A stretch of 64,000 nucleotides of DNA from Bacillota bacterium (GCA_023460035.1 JAEWRN010000015.1:4008-68007), one strand, 5' to 3'; positions 52,671 to 62,424 are shown, numbered from the stretch's first letter. Numbers and translations: made by a program. The notes: generated by a model not told the origin, from the letters alone.

Positions 52671-54008
52671 TTACACAGTGTGAATTTCAGCTTTGTGGAA
52701 GTTAAAGTAAAGCACAGAAGCCAGAATGACCACGGCATCAATGCCAAGGTAGAACACAAACAACTTGTTCTGTGCGCCGCCCACCAGCATAATCAGCGAG
52801 CCGATGGTTGCGAACACCGGGGCAACATAGCCGTAGAACTTGTTTTTAATGCGCCCCTGCGCCGTCAGCCGCATCACGGTGACATACAGCCCAATGAACA
52901 TCAGGTAGTGCACCACAATGGCGATTTCAGAAATATCGCTGTTTTGCAGCAGGTTGTATTTTGTTGAAAAATAATGCAGCACATACCACACCAACGAAAA
53001 CCCAAACACAACCATGGCACTGGCAAACGGCATGCCGCGCAGTGCGGTACTTTGTTTTGACAGCGTGTCCGAACAGGGTACCATGCGGCGCAGTGCCAGC
53101 GAGTACGGCATGCGGATGGCGGCGAGAATGAGGCCGTTGACCGTGCCGAGCACCGAAATCAGCACAAACACCAGAATGGCCTTTGCACCCGCGGCGCCAA
53201 ACAGCTTTGCGGCGGCAAACTCCACGTGCGCGTCGCCCAGCTCCATGATTTTATCCGGCCCAACCAGCGCCGAAATGCCCACAAAATACGCGACATAAAC
53301 GGCCAAGATTAGCAACGGGGAAAAAATCATCGCGCGCGGCAGGTTTTTTTGGCTGTCGCGAATTTCATGCGAAATACTGGTCGCGCAAATCCACCCGTCA
53401 AACGAAAACGCAATGGGCAGAATGGCCGCAAACAGGCCGGCGGGGCCAATAGAGGTCGTGTGTGCCGCAATGGCTTCGCCCGGCTGCCCAAACGCAAAGC
53501 CCGCGACGGCAATAATAATCAGCGGTACCATTTTTAAAACGAGCGTGGCATTTTGAAAATAACCGCCCAGCTTTGCCGACAGCAGGTTGAGGGCAAACAG
53601 CACCACGACAACCGCAAGGCCAAACAGGGTCTGCTGTTCCAGTGTGTTTTCCCAGCCAAACAGAATGCCGGCGTAAATGCCCGCCACCCAGCTGACGATA
53701 ACAATCAGCGTGGGATAGTACAAAAAGCTTTCAAACCAGCCGCTGGCGCAGGCAAAACGCATCGAGGTAAACTCCTCTGCGTAGGTGATGACGCCGCCCG
53801 GCTTGTCGCTGAGCAGTGCAAGCTGGCTGAAGCTCAAACAGCCGAATACAATGGCAATGGCGGCGACGCAGAACACCAGCACACCGTCCAGCACATTGCC
53901 GCCGGTGAGCACCAGCACATTATCACTTTTGAAAAAGATACCTGAGCCAATCACGATGCCGACAATCATTGCGACAGCGGTCATCAGGCCATAATTACGT
54001 TTGTTCAT
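52671..54008 (-). CDS. APC family amino-acid permease (SteT/LAT-like)
   Basis: The 445-residue protein has about 12 membrane helices and the APC helix-1 motif IVGIVIGSGIFFKSD (about 16-30), plus SFDGWICATSISHEIRD around helix 6. The pattern resembles Ser/Thr exchanger SteT and LAT transporters. Substrate is not deducible. It lies 48 bases downstream of galM on the same strand and may be cotranscribed with it. Confidence 0.87.
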   Translation of the reverse strand: MNKRNYGLMTAVAMIVGIVIGSGIFFKSDNVLVLTGGNVLDGVLVFCVAAIAIVFGCLSFSQLALLSDKPGGVITYAEEFTSMRFACASGWFESFLYYPTLIVIVSWVAGIYAGILFGWENTLEQQTLFGLAVVVVLFALNLLSAKLGGYFQNATLVLKMVPLIIIAVAGFAFGQPGEAIAAHTTSIGPAGLFAAILPIAFSFDGWICATSISHEIRDSQKNLPRAMIFSPLLILAVYVAYFVGISALVGPDKIMELGDAHVEFAAAKLFGAAGAKAILVFVLISVLGTVNGLILAAIRMPYSLALRRMVPCSDTLSKQSTALRGMPFASAMVVFGFSLVWYVLHYFSTKYNLLQNSDISEIAIVVHYLMFIGLYVTVMRLTAQGRIKNKFYGYVAPVFATIGSLIMLVGGAQNKLFVFYLGIDAVVILASVLYFNFHKAEIHTV

Positions 54009-54056
54009 AACAACATCCTCTCGATTGTGTTTTTCGCAAAGGGAAAAGACGCATGG

Positions 54057-55109
54057 TTACCGGTGTGAAAACGAATAGACCGTTGTCTCGTGGTAGGCCT
54101 TGCCCGCCCGCAGCACGGTGCTGGGGAAGTTTTTGCAGATGTTTGCATTGGGGAAATACTGTGTTTCCAGGCAGACGGCCTGGCGCGGGCGGTAAGGCGC
54201 GCCGCCCTTGCCCGCAATATCGCCCGAATTCAAAAAGTTTGCGGTGTACAGCTGAATGCCGGGGCAGGTGGTGGTGCACTCCATCACAATGCCGCTTTTA
54301 TCACCCGTTAGCACGGCGGCAAGGGCGAGGCCCTGTGCGCCCGCGGGGCGGTCCAGTGCAAAATTGTGGTCGTACCCGTGGCCAAACACCAGCTGGCCGT
54401 CATCGGTGTCAATGCGCTGTGCCAGCGTGTGCGGGGTAGTAAAGTCGAACGGGGTGCCGGCCACCGCCGCAAAGCTGCCGTCGGGCAGCGAAAGCGCGTC
54501 CATCGGGGTCATGCGGCTGGCGTTCAGCCGCAGCGTGTGCTGCATGGCGTCGCCGCCGCCGTTCAGGTTGAAATAGCTGTGGTTTGTAATGTTGACCACG
54601 GTGTCTTTGGTACAACTCGCAAAATAATCCAGCGACAGCGCGTTGCCATTTTGCAGCGTATAGCTGGCGGTCAGCGACAGTGTGCCGGGGTAACCCTCCT
54701 CGCCGTCCATGCTCTCGCACCGCAGTACAATGCCGCCCTCGATCACCGAAACGTCAAACAGCTTTTGGTTAAAGCCCGCAAGCCCGCCGTGCAGCTGCTT
54801 TGTGCCCTCGTTGGCGGTCAGCGCAAAGCGGCAGCCGTCAATTTCAATAAAGGCATCACCCAGCCGGTTGGCGTTGCGGCCAATCAGCGCGCCAAGGTAA
54901 CCGTCGACATTCTGGTACCCGTGCGGGCTGTCAAACCCCAAAACAACATCCACTGCGCCACCCGGCGTGGGGACAAGAATATTTTGGATAATCCCGCCAT
55001 AATCCAGCACGGTTACCTGCATGCCCCCATCGTCCGTAAGGGTATAAGCAGTAACTTCACGGCCGTCGGCAAGGGTGCCAAATGGGCGATTGGTCACGGT
55101 AACACTCAA
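54057..55109 (-). CDS. galM: Aldose 1-epimerase (galactose mutarotase)
   Basis: The 350-residue protein has the GalM signature: GRNANRLGDAFIEIDG, the catalytic His in NHSYFNLNG, GYDHNF, and the catalytic Glu in VCLETQYFPN. It interconverts anomers of galactose or glucose. Full length. It is followed on the same strand by the permease. Unlike the DUF4432 protein at 9749, all catalytic residues are canonical. Confidence 0.93.
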   Translation of the reverse strand: MSVTVTNRPFGTLADGREVTAYTLTDDGGMQVTVLDYGGIIQNILVPTPGGAVDVVLGFDSPHGYQNVDGYLGALIGRNANRLGDAFIEIDGCRFALTANEGTKQLHGGLAGFNQKLFDVSVIEGGIVLRCESMDGEEGYPGTLSLTASYTLQNGNALSLDYFASCTKDTVVNITNHSYFNLNGGGDAMQHTLRLNASRMTPMDALSLPDGSFAAVAGTPFDFTTPHTLAQRIDTDDGQLVFGHGYDHNFALDRPAGAQGLALAAVLTGDKSGIVMECTTTCPGIQLYTANFLNSGDIAGKGGAPYRPRQAVCLETQYFPNANICKNFPSTVLRAGKAYHETTVYSFSHR

Positions 55110-55135
55110 AATAGGAAACCCCCTTCACGTGGGCG

Positions 55136-55164
55136 AAAAAGCCGGGAACAACCCCGGCTTTTTT
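55136..55164 (-). terminator. Terminator of the yitT-like gene
   Basis: The stem AAAAAGCCGGG / CCCGGCTTTTTT with a small loop ends in TTTTT on the minus strand. It also insulates galM from upstream transcription. Confidence 0.8.
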
Positions 55165-55375
55165 GGCAAAAACTGCCCACAAAATCATATAAAATAAGTG
55201 TACCCGCCCGCCTGCTGGTTGTCAAATGAAATAAACAAATTAAGAGCTTTAGCCAAAAAAATAAGGCGGGTTTGGGCAAAATGGCAACTGATTCGACGCT
55301 TTACCCCCTTTTTTGCTTTTGAAAAGAAAGTGGAGCAACAGCCGTTTTTTGTTGTAAAACAACGCCTGCAAACGG

Positions 55376-56263
55376 CTAGATTTCGCGGAACCCTTTGCCG
55401 ATGATTTCAGACGAGTTGACAATGGCGATAAAGGCGTGGGGGTCAATGCTGCGGATATAATTGCGCAGCAAAACGGCCTGCCGGCGGGTGAGGGCGGTGG
55501 TAATGACCTGCTCTGCCCGGTGGCTGAACGCGCCTTCTGCCTGTGTGAGGGTCGCCCCGCGGTGCAGGTCTTTTAGAATAAAGGTTTTGACCTGCTCTGC
55601 ATGGGCAGAGACGACGGTGACATACTTGCGCGAGTTGATGCCGTCAATGACGATGTCGACAAGGAAGGTTTTCATTAAAAGGCCCAGCATCGAATACAGC
55701 CCGGTGCGCGCACCGAACAGCGGGAAGGTGGCGGCCGTGATTAAAAAGTCGGAGGCAAGCAATGCCTTGCCAATTTCCATGGACGTGTATTTGGATAAAA
55801 TCATCGCGACGATGTCGGTGCCACCGGTTGACGCGCCGATGTTAAAGGCCATCGCAGAGCCCACCGCAGGCAGAATGACGGCCCAAAGCAGCTCTAGCAG
55901 CGCGTCGTTTGTCATGGGCGCGGCAAGGGGCACCAACTTTTCAAACAGCGCCACATAAACCGAAAGTGCCGCCGTGGCATAAACCGTGGCGCCGCCGAAG
56001 CCGCGGCCCAAAAACACAAACCCCAAAACCAGCAGCAGCAGGTTGACGAGCGCCATGGCACCGCTGACGTTGAGCCACGGGAAAATTTTGGCGAGCAGAA
56101 TGGCAAGGCCGCTGGTTCCGCCGATGGCAAAGTGGTTGGGTGTTTTAAACAGGCTGATGCCGGCGGCAGAAAACAGCAGCGCGACGTTGAGCACCAAAAA
56201 CCAGCGCAGCTTTTTTTTATAATCCTTGCGAAAATCGGCAATATAGGCTTTCATCATAGACAT
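55376..56263 (-). CDS. YitT family membrane protein
   Basis: The 295-residue protein has five to six membrane helices (about 20-210) with GGTSGLAILL and NIGASTGGTDIVAMIL, and a C-terminal cytosolic DUF2179 domain (about 215-295, GAFSHRAEQVITTALTRRQ...IRSIDPHAFI). YitT proteins are membrane proteins with unknown transport function. The start is M1 or M3; no strong RBS discriminates. It stands alone with its own terminator. Confidence 0.9.
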   Translation of the reverse strand: MSMMKAYIADFRKDYKKKLRWFLVLNVALLFSAAGISLFKTPNHFAIGGTSGLAILLAKIFPWLNVSGAMALVNLLLLVLGFVFLGRGFGGATVYATAALSVYVALFEKLVPLAAPMTNDALLELLWAVILPAVGSAMAFNIGASTGGTDIVAMILSKYTSMEIGKALLASDFLITAATFPLFGARTGLYSMLGLLMKTFLVDIVIDGINSRKYVTVVSAHAEQVKTFILKDLHRGATLTQAEGAFSHRAEQVITTALTRRQAVLLRNYIRSIDPHAFIAIVNSSEIIGKGFREI

Positions 56264-56317
56264 GACAGCACATCCCTACAATCAAAATAGGCGGCGCGGG
56301 GGCCGCGTATGGCATAA

Positions 56318-56352
56318 AAAAACGGCGGCAACCATGGGATGCAACCGTTTTT
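56318..56352 (-). terminator. Terminator of DUF3048 gene 1
   Basis: On the minus strand an AAAACGG / CCGTTTT stem with an internal loop ends in a T-run, just after the stop at 56359. Confidence 0.65.
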
Positions 56353-56358
56353 AAAAAA

Positions 56359-57456
56359 TCAGGCGCTGGGGGTCTGCGTTGCCGTGGGGGCCGCGGGTGA
56401 AACGCCGTCGATGGTCAGGGTAGCTTCCTGTGCGGTAGAGACAACGGCGATATAGCTTTTGCCCGGTGCCACGGCCAGCTCTTTGCCGTTGGCATCATAC
56501 AATTTTAACTGGGCTTCGTCGCTGTCTTTGCTCCAGGTAACCGGGGTGTAATTGCCACCGGTAAAGTAATAGCCTTTGCCGGAAGAAAGGTCAAAATCGG
56601 TCAGCTCGGTGTCTGGCTTGTGGCCCACGGTGGCATACAACACAAACACGTTTTGAAACGCCAGCTGCGCGCCGGTGCCAACGTCCAGCTGGGGCGAGCC
56701 GTAAATGCTTTTTTGGTACAGCCCGGTGTCGGTGTCATAGTGAAACGCCGCGTCGCCATAGCCGGAAAACCGGAACGCAATTTCCTTTGCGGCACTGGGC
56801 AGTGCAACACTGCCTTTTGCGGCAAACTGGAACAACGGGGTCAGCGTGCCGGTGGTGGGGATGGTGCCCACGGTGGAAATGCCGCTTTGAATTAAATCGG
56901 CGTTCGTGTACCAGCAATGCTCCTGTGCTTTGGTTTTGTAACGCTCTTCGTCAAACACGAACGAGGTGGTGCCAAGGTACATGCCGTCGATGTCCTGGTA
57001 CTTATAATAGTTCAGCATTTCGTTTGCGTAGGTCGACCCGCCGATGTGCACGAAAATCGCGTTGAGCGGCAGCACAAACTGAATAAACTGGTCGCGGGCA
57101 GAGCGCACAGGCCCCACCAGCGGTACTTTGGTGTAGTCTGAAAACACGGCCATCATGCGGGTGATACCGCCCTCGGTCTCCATTTCATAAATCACATCGG
57201 CAGAGCCGATGCCGGTTTGCGGCAGTGCGGCCTGTACGTTGTTGATCATAATGGCGACCGGGCGCTGCCCGTCCGGCAAATCCGCGGGCTTGTCCTCGCC
57301 GGTCAGCAGGTTATAATTGTAAGCCGTTACCGGCTGTGGGGTAGGGGTTGGCTCGGTGGGCCCTGCGGAAGAGGGGGTACTGCTGCCGCCGCAGCCGGCA
57401 AGGGCCCCCATTGCCAGCACAGTGGCGAGCAACAGAGATAGCAGACGTTTTTTCAT
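56359..57456 (-). CDS. DUF3048 (YerB-like) lipoprotein 1
   Basis: The 365-residue protein has a lipoprotein signal (GALAGCGG, Cys at about 22), a Pro/Thr-rich tether and the DUF3048 domain: RPVAIMINNVQAALPQTGIGSADVIYEMETEGGITRMM and LVGPVRSARDQFIQFVLPLNAIFVHIGGS. Function is unknown; the family is surface-anchored. This copy is the most diverged of the three. The start at 57456 was chosen from the signal peptide and the AGGAGA RBS; the open frame continues upstream to 57546. Confidence 0.88.
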   Translation of the reverse strand: MKKRLLSLLLATVLAMGALAGCGGSSTPSSAGPTEPTPTPQPVTAYNYNLLTGEDKPADLPDGQRPVAIMINNVQAALPQTGIGSADVIYEMETEGGITRMMAVFSDYTKVPLVGPVRSARDQFIQFVLPLNAIFVHIGGSTYANEMLNYYKYQDIDGMYLGTTSFVFDEERYKTKAQEHCWYTNADLIQSGISTVGTIPTTGTLTPLFQFAAKGSVALPSAAKEIAFRFSGYGDAAFHYDTDTGLYQKSIYGSPQLDVGTGAQLAFQNVFVLYATVGHKPDTELTDFDLSSGKGYYFTGGNYTPVTWSKDSDEAQLKLYDANGKELAVAPGKSYIAVVSTAQEATLTIDGVSPAAPTATQTPSA

Positions 57457-57572
57457 GACATTTCTCCTGATTTTACGGCAGTCACAGCTGCCGATTGCTT
57501 TGCTTACCATTATATCGGTAAACGCAGGCTTTGTAAAGGCGGGCAAAGTGTATTGAAAAGGGGCAACGCAAA

Positions 57573-57599
57573 ACGACGGGCGTTAAAACCGCCCGTCGT
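57573..57599 (-). terminator. Terminator of DUF3048 gene 2
   Basis: A perfect 10-bp stem (57573-57582 / 57590-57599) with a 7-base loop is followed on the minus strand by TTTTGC. Confidence 0.82.
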
Positions 57600-57676
57600 G
57601 CTGCCATTTTGGCGGCCTGCCGCCCGGTAGCGGGGGATGCCCCACGGTAGGGGGCGGGCAGGCAAAATGTGAAATT

Positions 57677-58888
57677 TTATTCGGCTGCGTTTTCGGCGTT
57701 GGCTTCCTGCTGGGCGGCGTTGGGGTCAACACTCACCGAGTCGTTTGTCGCGCTGCCGTCGGCACCTTCAATTTTAAAGTTGTCGTATTCGTCCAGGCTG
57801 ACAATCGCCACATAGCTGCGCCCACGGTTGACTTTCAGGCTGTTGCCGTCCTCGTCCTGCAGCATCAGCGCATACTGGGTGGCGCCTTTGGTCCAGCGGA
57901 TTTTTTCGGCCTTGCCGCCGTTGATGTAATAGCCAACGCCGCCAAAGTCGTAATCGACCTTTTTGTAATCGGGGTCGCCTTTGTCCAACCCGGTTTTCGG
58001 GTCAATGTTGCCGCCCGGGTACGGGTAGGTGGTGATATCGGTGAACAGCACAAGCACGTTGTCAAAGCTGGTGCGCTCGCCCGTGTTTTCGTCCGCGGTT
58101 TCGGTGATGGCGCCGGTGTGCGAGTTGTACTGGCTCATCTGGTACTGGTTGCTCACCGCGTCATAGTCAAAATAGGTGCGGTAGCTGGTGGAGTGCACAA
58201 TGCCGACACTCAGCGCGTCCTGCCCGTTTAAGGTGCGGGCGGGCTCGCGGTAATCGACGAAATCAAAAATCGGGCTTGTCAGGCCGCGGCTCATGTCAAT
58301 GTCGTTGTCTTTGACATAATCGCTCAGCAGTTCGCCGGTGGTGTAGGCGGTGTGCTCATACGCAAATCCCTGGTTTAAGCGGTTCTGGTCACGGTAGATG
58401 ATCTGCCCCGCCGCGTCGCCGTCGACATTCAGGTTGCCGTAATCGCTGTCGTCGATGTACTGCTGGGTGATGCCGCTGCGGCCAATGTGTACGTACAGCG
58501 GCTGGAACGGCATAATCAGGCGGAAGAACTGGTCGCGTGCCGAGCGCACGGGGCCAACGTCGCCCAGTGTTTCATAGTTTTCAAACAGGCCCATAAAGCG
58601 GGTGATGCCGCCTTCGACCATAATCTCATATAAAATAGAGGCGTCGTTGAGGCCGCGCTGCGGCCGGGCCTGCGCAATGTTGTTAATCATGATGGCAACC
58701 GGGCGCACCGACACGTAATCGGCACCTTTGGCCTCGCCGGTCAGCGGGTTGGGGTCATAGGGCTCGGGTGTTGCGGTGGGTGCTGGGGTGGGTGCCGGAG
58801 CAGAAGAAGAGGTGGCCCCGCCGCAGCCCGCGAGGGCAGTGGCAGCCATGACAAGGCAAAGCAGTAATGCAATGAGACGTTTGTTCAT
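57677..58888 (-). CDS. DUF3048 (YerB-like) lipoprotein 2
   Basis: The 403-residue lipoprotein (TALAGCGG, Cys at about 22) has a tether rich in Ala, Pro and Thr and a full DUF3048 domain with RPVAIMINNIAQARPQRGLND, VGPVRSARDQFF and a C-terminal GGVGYYINGGKAEKIRWTKG segment. It closely resembles copy 3, with an Asn/Asp/Gln/Glu-rich tail. The C-terminal tail repeats Ala/Glu/Asn residues. It has its own terminator and so is not simply cotranscribed with its paralogues. Confidence 0.9.
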   Translation of the reverse strand: MNKRLIALLLCLVMAATALAGCGGATSSSAPAPTPAPTATPEPYDPNPLTGEAKGADYVSVRPVAIMINNIAQARPQRGLNDASILYEIMVEGGITRFMGLFENYETLGDVGPVRSARDQFFRLIMPFQPLYVHIGRSGITQQYIDDSDYGNLNVDGDAAGQIIYRDQNRLNQGFAYEHTAYTTGELLSDYVKDNDIDMSRGLTSPIFDFVDYREPARTLNGQDALSVGIVHSTSYRTYFDYDAVSNQYQMSQYNSHTGAITETADENTGERTSFDNVLVLFTDITTYPYPGGNIDPKTGLDKGDPDYKKVDYDFGGVGYYINGGKAEKIRWTKGATQYALMLQDEDGNSLKVNRGRSYVAIVSLDEYDNFKIEGADGSATNDSVSVDPNAAQQEANAENAAE

Positions 58889-58976
58889 AGAAAAGCGCTC
58901 CTGATTCTGCCGGCAGCTTACACCGGCATCGTGTAGTGACGCAAGACAAAGCCGCGCGCCCGCATTTTATTATAAA

Positions 58977-59012
58977 ACCTTCCCCCGCCTTTGTAAACCG
59001 CGGGGGAAGGTG
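58977..59012 (-). terminator. Terminator of DUF3048 gene 3
   Basis: The stem ACCTTCCCCCGC / GCGGGGGAAGGT is followed on the minus strand by TTTTATAATA. Confidence 0.82.
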
Positions 59013-59064
59013 AAATTTAAGTTATCAGAACAAAGTCAGCAAATGCCGGGCTGCCGGGCGGCAA

Positions 59065-60279
59065 TCAATCTGCCGCGTCCGCCGCGTCTGCCGCCGCCTC
59101 GGCCTGCTGTGCCGCAGCCGCGTCGGACGAGCTTTGCTGTACCCCGCCGCTGGTGGCGTCACCGCCAAGGCCGGTGTAAGCAAAGTTGTCGTATTCGTTC
59201 AGGCTGACCACGGCGATGTAGCTTTTGCCGCAGTTGACTTTCAGGCTGTTGCCCGCTTCGTCCTGCAGCATTAAGGGATATTCGGTGGGGCCCTTCGTCC
59301 AGCGGATTTTTTCTATCTTGCCGTTGCTGATGTAATAGCCAAGGCCGCCAAAATCATAATCGACTTTTTTGTAACCCGGGTCGCCGTGCTCGTTGCCGCC
59401 GGGGTACGGGTAGTTTGTGATGTCGGTAAACAGCACAATCACGTTTTCAAACGCAATGCGCTCGCCGTTTGCCTCGTCCACCATCGGGGTATAGCCCGCC
59501 TTTGAGTACAGGCTGGTGAGGTATTTGCCGCTGGCTTCGTCGTAAGTAAAGCTGGTGCGGTAGCTGGACGAATGCACAATGTTGACACTGGCGGCATCGT
59601 CGCCGTTCAGCGTGCGGGGGGATTCGTTGTAATTGACAAAGTCAAAAATGGGGCTGGTCAGCGCGCGGGTCATATCGACATTGTTTTTGTCAACATAGTT
59701 GCTGATCATCGTGCCGGTGGTGTAGGCCGTGGCATCAACAGGGAAACCCTGCCCCAGCCGGTTGTCGTCACGGGTTGCAATCGTGACATTCAGGCCGTTG
59801 ACATCTAAATCGCCATAGTCGTTGTCGTCCATATACTGCTGGGTGATGCCGCTGCGGCCAATGTGCACATACAGTGCCTGAAACGGGCGCACCAGGCGAA
59901 AGAACTGGTCACGGGCCGAGCGCACCGGGCCCACTTCGCCGAGGTCTTGGTAGTTAGGGAACAGCGCCATGAAACGGGTGATGCCGCCTTCGACCATGAT
60001 CTCATACAACACGTCCGCCTGCGAAAGCCCGCGGGCGGGGCGGCTGTCCGAGCGGTTGTTGATCATAATGGCAACGGGGCGCTCGGCAACATAGTCGGCG
60101 TCTTTGGCTTCGCCGGTCAGCGGCTGGCCGTCAAACGGGGCCTCGGTGGGCTCCGGGGTGGCGGTGGCTACCGGGGCTTCGGTGGAAGAGGGCGGCAGCG
60201 AGGAGCTGCTGTCGCCACAGCCTGCGAACAGCGAAAGGGACAACGCGAGTACAAGACACAGGGCATACAGACGTTTCAT
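59065..60279 (-). CDS. DUF3048 (YerB-like) lipoprotein 3
   Basis: The 404-residue lipoprotein (SLFAGCGD, Cys at about 20) is a close paralogue of copy 2 (same VEGGITRFMALF, VGPVRSARDQFFRL and SGITQQYMDDNDYGDL segments). The C-terminus is a low-complexity Ala/Asp/Gln tail of about 25 residues. The start at 60279 was chosen for the signal peptide and the GGAGA RBS; the 16 codons upstream are basic and unlike a signal peptide. Function unknown. Confidence 0.9.
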   Translation of the reverse strand: MKRLYALCLVLALSLSLFAGCGDSSSSLPPSSTEAPVATATPEPTEAPFDGQPLTGEAKDADYVAERPVAIMINNRSDSRPARGLSQADVLYEIMVEGGITRFMALFPNYQDLGEVGPVRSARDQFFRLVRPFQALYVHIGRSGITQQYMDDNDYGDLDVNGLNVTIATRDDNRLGQGFPVDATAYTTGTMISNYVDKNNVDMTRALTSPIFDFVNYNESPRTLNGDDAASVNIVHSSSYRTSFTYDEASGKYLTSLYSKAGYTPMVDEANGERIAFENVIVLFTDITNYPYPGGNEHGDPGYKKVDYDFGGLGYYISNGKIEKIRWTKGPTEYPLMLQDEAGNSLKVNCGKSYIAVVSLNEYDNFAYTGLGGDATSGGVQQSSSDAAAAQQAEAAADAADAAD

Positions 60280-60504
60280 GCAAGATCTCCGTTTCCTGCG
60301 GCGCGGCCCGGCGCGGGCATGCCGCATGTTTTCGTTTCGTTTTCTTGTTTACTATACTCCAAAATAAAGCATAAAGTAAAGCGGCCGGCACCGGGTAAAA
60401 GGGATACCCCGGCAAAACCGACGGCACTATGCTATGTAACGGGCCATGGCTGCGGGATATTACGAAAAACAGATAAAAAATAACAAATTTCTAAAATTTT
60501 GCAA

Positions 60505-60532
60505 AAAAAGCCCCGGCGCACCGGGGCTTTTT
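60505..60532 (-). terminator. Terminator of gltX
   Basis: A perfect 12-bp stem (60505-60516 / 60521-60532) with a CGCA loop carries A- and T-runs; it lies 44 bases after the gltX stop. Confidence 0.9.
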
Positions 60533-60575
60533 AGACTATAGCTTTTTAAAATGGCAAACGGAGCAAACCGGCCGG

Positions 60576-62030
60576 TCAGCCCAGCTCGGCAAGGCCGGCG
60601 TTCAGGCGGCGCAGTGCTTCGGTGCGGCCCAGCACGGCGGCAATTTCAATGCCGCCGCCGGGGGTAAACTGCATGCCGGTCAGCGCAATGCGCATCGGCC
60701 ACAGCATCCAGCCGTTTTTCACCTGCATTTCGGTGATCAGCGCAAAGCAGGCCTCGTGAATTTTCTCCACCGTCCAGTCGGCTTCGCCGAGCGCCTCCAG
60801 CACGGGGATCAGCGCCGCAAGCGCCTCCTTTGCGGTGTCGGCGTTTGTTTTCATCTTTTTACTGACATACAGCTCAAGGTCGTGCGGTTGCACCGCGTCG
60901 ATGAACGGCAGCTGTGCGGGGATGTCACCCAGCACTTCGCAGCGGGTCTGCAACACATGGGCCAGCAGCACTTTGTCGCAGGGGGTGTGCACGGCTTCGT
61001 CGATCCAGGGCAGGGCCATCTTGTAAAAGGCCTCCGGCGACAGGCGGCGAATGTATTCGCCGTTCATGAAGCGCAGCTTTTCCGGGTCAAAGATGGCGGG
61101 CGATTTGCTGATGCCGCTCTCGTCCCAAATTTCGGTCATCTCTTGCAGCGAGTAAATTTCGTTCTCGTTTTTCGGGCTCCAGCCGCACAGCGCAATGTAG
61201 TTCAAAATGGCTTCGGTCAAATAGCCCTTTGCCACAAGGTCCTGGTAGCTGGCGTCGCCGTTGCGCTTGGACAGCTTGTTCTGCGCGTCCTTCATGACCG
61301 GCGGGCAGTGAATGTAAATCGGCTTTTCCCAGCCGAATGCCTCGTACAGCAGGTTGTATTTCGGGGTGGACGACAGGTATTCGCTGCCGCGGATGACATG
61401 GCTGATGGCCATCAAATGGTCGTCGACCACGTTGGCAAAGTTGTAGGTGGGCATGCCGTCGGTCTTGATCAAAATCTGGTCGTCCAGCTCGCTGTTGTCC
61501 ACTTCAATGTGGCCGTACACCACGTCTTCAAAGCTGGTCGTGCCCGTGCGCGGCATCTTTTGGCGGATGACGTAGGGCATGCCGGCGGCGAGGTTTTGCG
61601 CAATCTGCTCGGCAGAAAGGTTGCGGCAATGGCCGTCGTAGTGGGGGGGCTGGCCGCTGGCCTTTTGAATGGTGCGCATTTCGTCCAGCCGCTGCTTGTC
61701 GCAAAAACAATAGTACGCGTGGCCGCTTTCAATCAGCTGCTTTGCATAGCCAAGGTACATGCTCATGCGCTCGCTTTGAATATAAGGGCCGTAGCCGCCG
61801 TCCTTATCAGGGCCTTCGTCCCAAAGAAGCCCGGTTTCGCGCAGCGTGTTGTAAATAATATCCACCGCGCCTTCGACATACCGCTCCTGGTCGGTGTCCT
61901 CAATGCGCAGCACAAAGGTGCCGCCACAGCTTTTCGCCTTTAAATACGCATACAGCGCCGTGCGCAGGTTGCCCACATGCATATAGCCGGTAGGGCTTGG
62001 GGCAAACCGGGTTCTCACGTTACTTTTCAT
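60576..62030 (-). CDS. gltX: Glutamate--tRNA ligase
   Basis: The 484-residue class I synthetase has the HIGH-type motif RFAPSPTGYMHVGNLRTAL at the N-terminus, the GluRS segment TRFAPSP, the KMSKS-type KLSKRNGDASYQD and a helical anticodon-binding domain. It charges tRNA-Glu, or both tRNA-Glu and tRNA-Gln if no GlnRS is present. The start at 62030 follows GGAGG; the extra 16 upstream codons are not conserved. Confidence 0.95.
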   Translation of the reverse strand: MKSNVRTRFAPSPTGYMHVGNLRTALYAYLKAKSCGGTFVLRIEDTDQERYVEGAVDIIYNTLRETGLLWDEGPDKDGGYGPYIQSERMSMYLGYAKQLIESGHAYYCFCDKQRLDEMRTIQKASGQPPHYDGHCRNLSAEQIAQNLAAGMPYVIRQKMPRTGTTSFEDVVYGHIEVDNSELDDQILIKTDGMPTYNFANVVDDHLMAISHVIRGSEYLSSTPKYNLLYEAFGWEKPIYIHCPPVMKDAQNKLSKRNGDASYQDLVAKGYLTEAILNYIALCGWSPKNENEIYSLQEMTEIWDESGISKSPAIFDPEKLRFMNGEYIRRLSPEAFYKMALPWIDEAVHTPCDKVLLAHVLQTRCEVLGDIPAQLPFIDAVQPHDLELYVSKKMKTNADTAKEALAALIPVLEALGEADWTVEKIHEACFALITEMQVKNGWMLWPMRIALTGMQFTPGGGIEIAAVLGRTEALRRLNAGLAELG

Positions 62031-62231
62031 AAAAAACAACAGCCTCCTGTAAGGTGGTTTACACAAAAAAGACCACAAAAAGGGTCATACATTTAAAGTC
62101 TACCCCCGCAATGCCGGTTTGTCAATGCAAAAGCCCCGTTTTTTGGGCGGTGTGCCGCCGTACAAGTTGCATAAAACCGGTGCAGCAAATTGCCGTGTTT
62201 TCACAAAAAGCAGAGAAGCGGTGCTTTTTGT

Positions 62232-62261
62232 TTGATACGCGGCCCGGCGGCGTGGTATAAT
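62232..62261 (+). promoter_or_regulatory. Promoter of the leader RNA before the MFS gene
   Basis: TTGATA (62232-62237) and a perfect TATAAT (62256-62261) are 18 bases apart, so transcription should start near 62268. Confidence 0.75.
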
Positions 62262-62267
62262 ACTGTC

Positions 62268-62424
62268 ACAACAGCCGTGCGGGGGTACGCCGGGCAGGTT
62301 TTCTGCCCCTCTGCCGGCTGGGGCAGCGCAGCCGGTGTGGCCGTGCGCTGCGACAGGGCGGGCAATGGGTTTGCGTAAATGCCGTCTCCCCAGGAACGAA
62401 CAAGGGGGGCGGCATTTTTGTCCC
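62268..62424 (+). ncRNA. Structured leader RNA ending in an intrinsic terminator
   Basis: About 155 bases from the predicted start to a strong terminator. Visible hairpins: GGGCAG/CTGCCC near 62292-62309, GCAGCGC/GCGCTGC near 62323-62351 with nested GCC/GGC, and the terminator ATGCCG...CCCC/GGGG...CGGCAT (about 62378-62415) followed by TTTTT. It matches the layout of a riboswitch or attenuator, or an independent small RNA. I could not match it to SRP RNA, 6S RNA, T-box or the riboswitch classes I know. Confidence 0.55.

Noticed and set aside
62268..62424. SRP RNA, 6S RNA, T-box or cobalamin/THF riboswitch as identity of the leader
   Set aside because: None of the key motifs (SRP GGAAGGAAGC loop, T-box GGUACC core, B12 box or THF core) could be found by eye.
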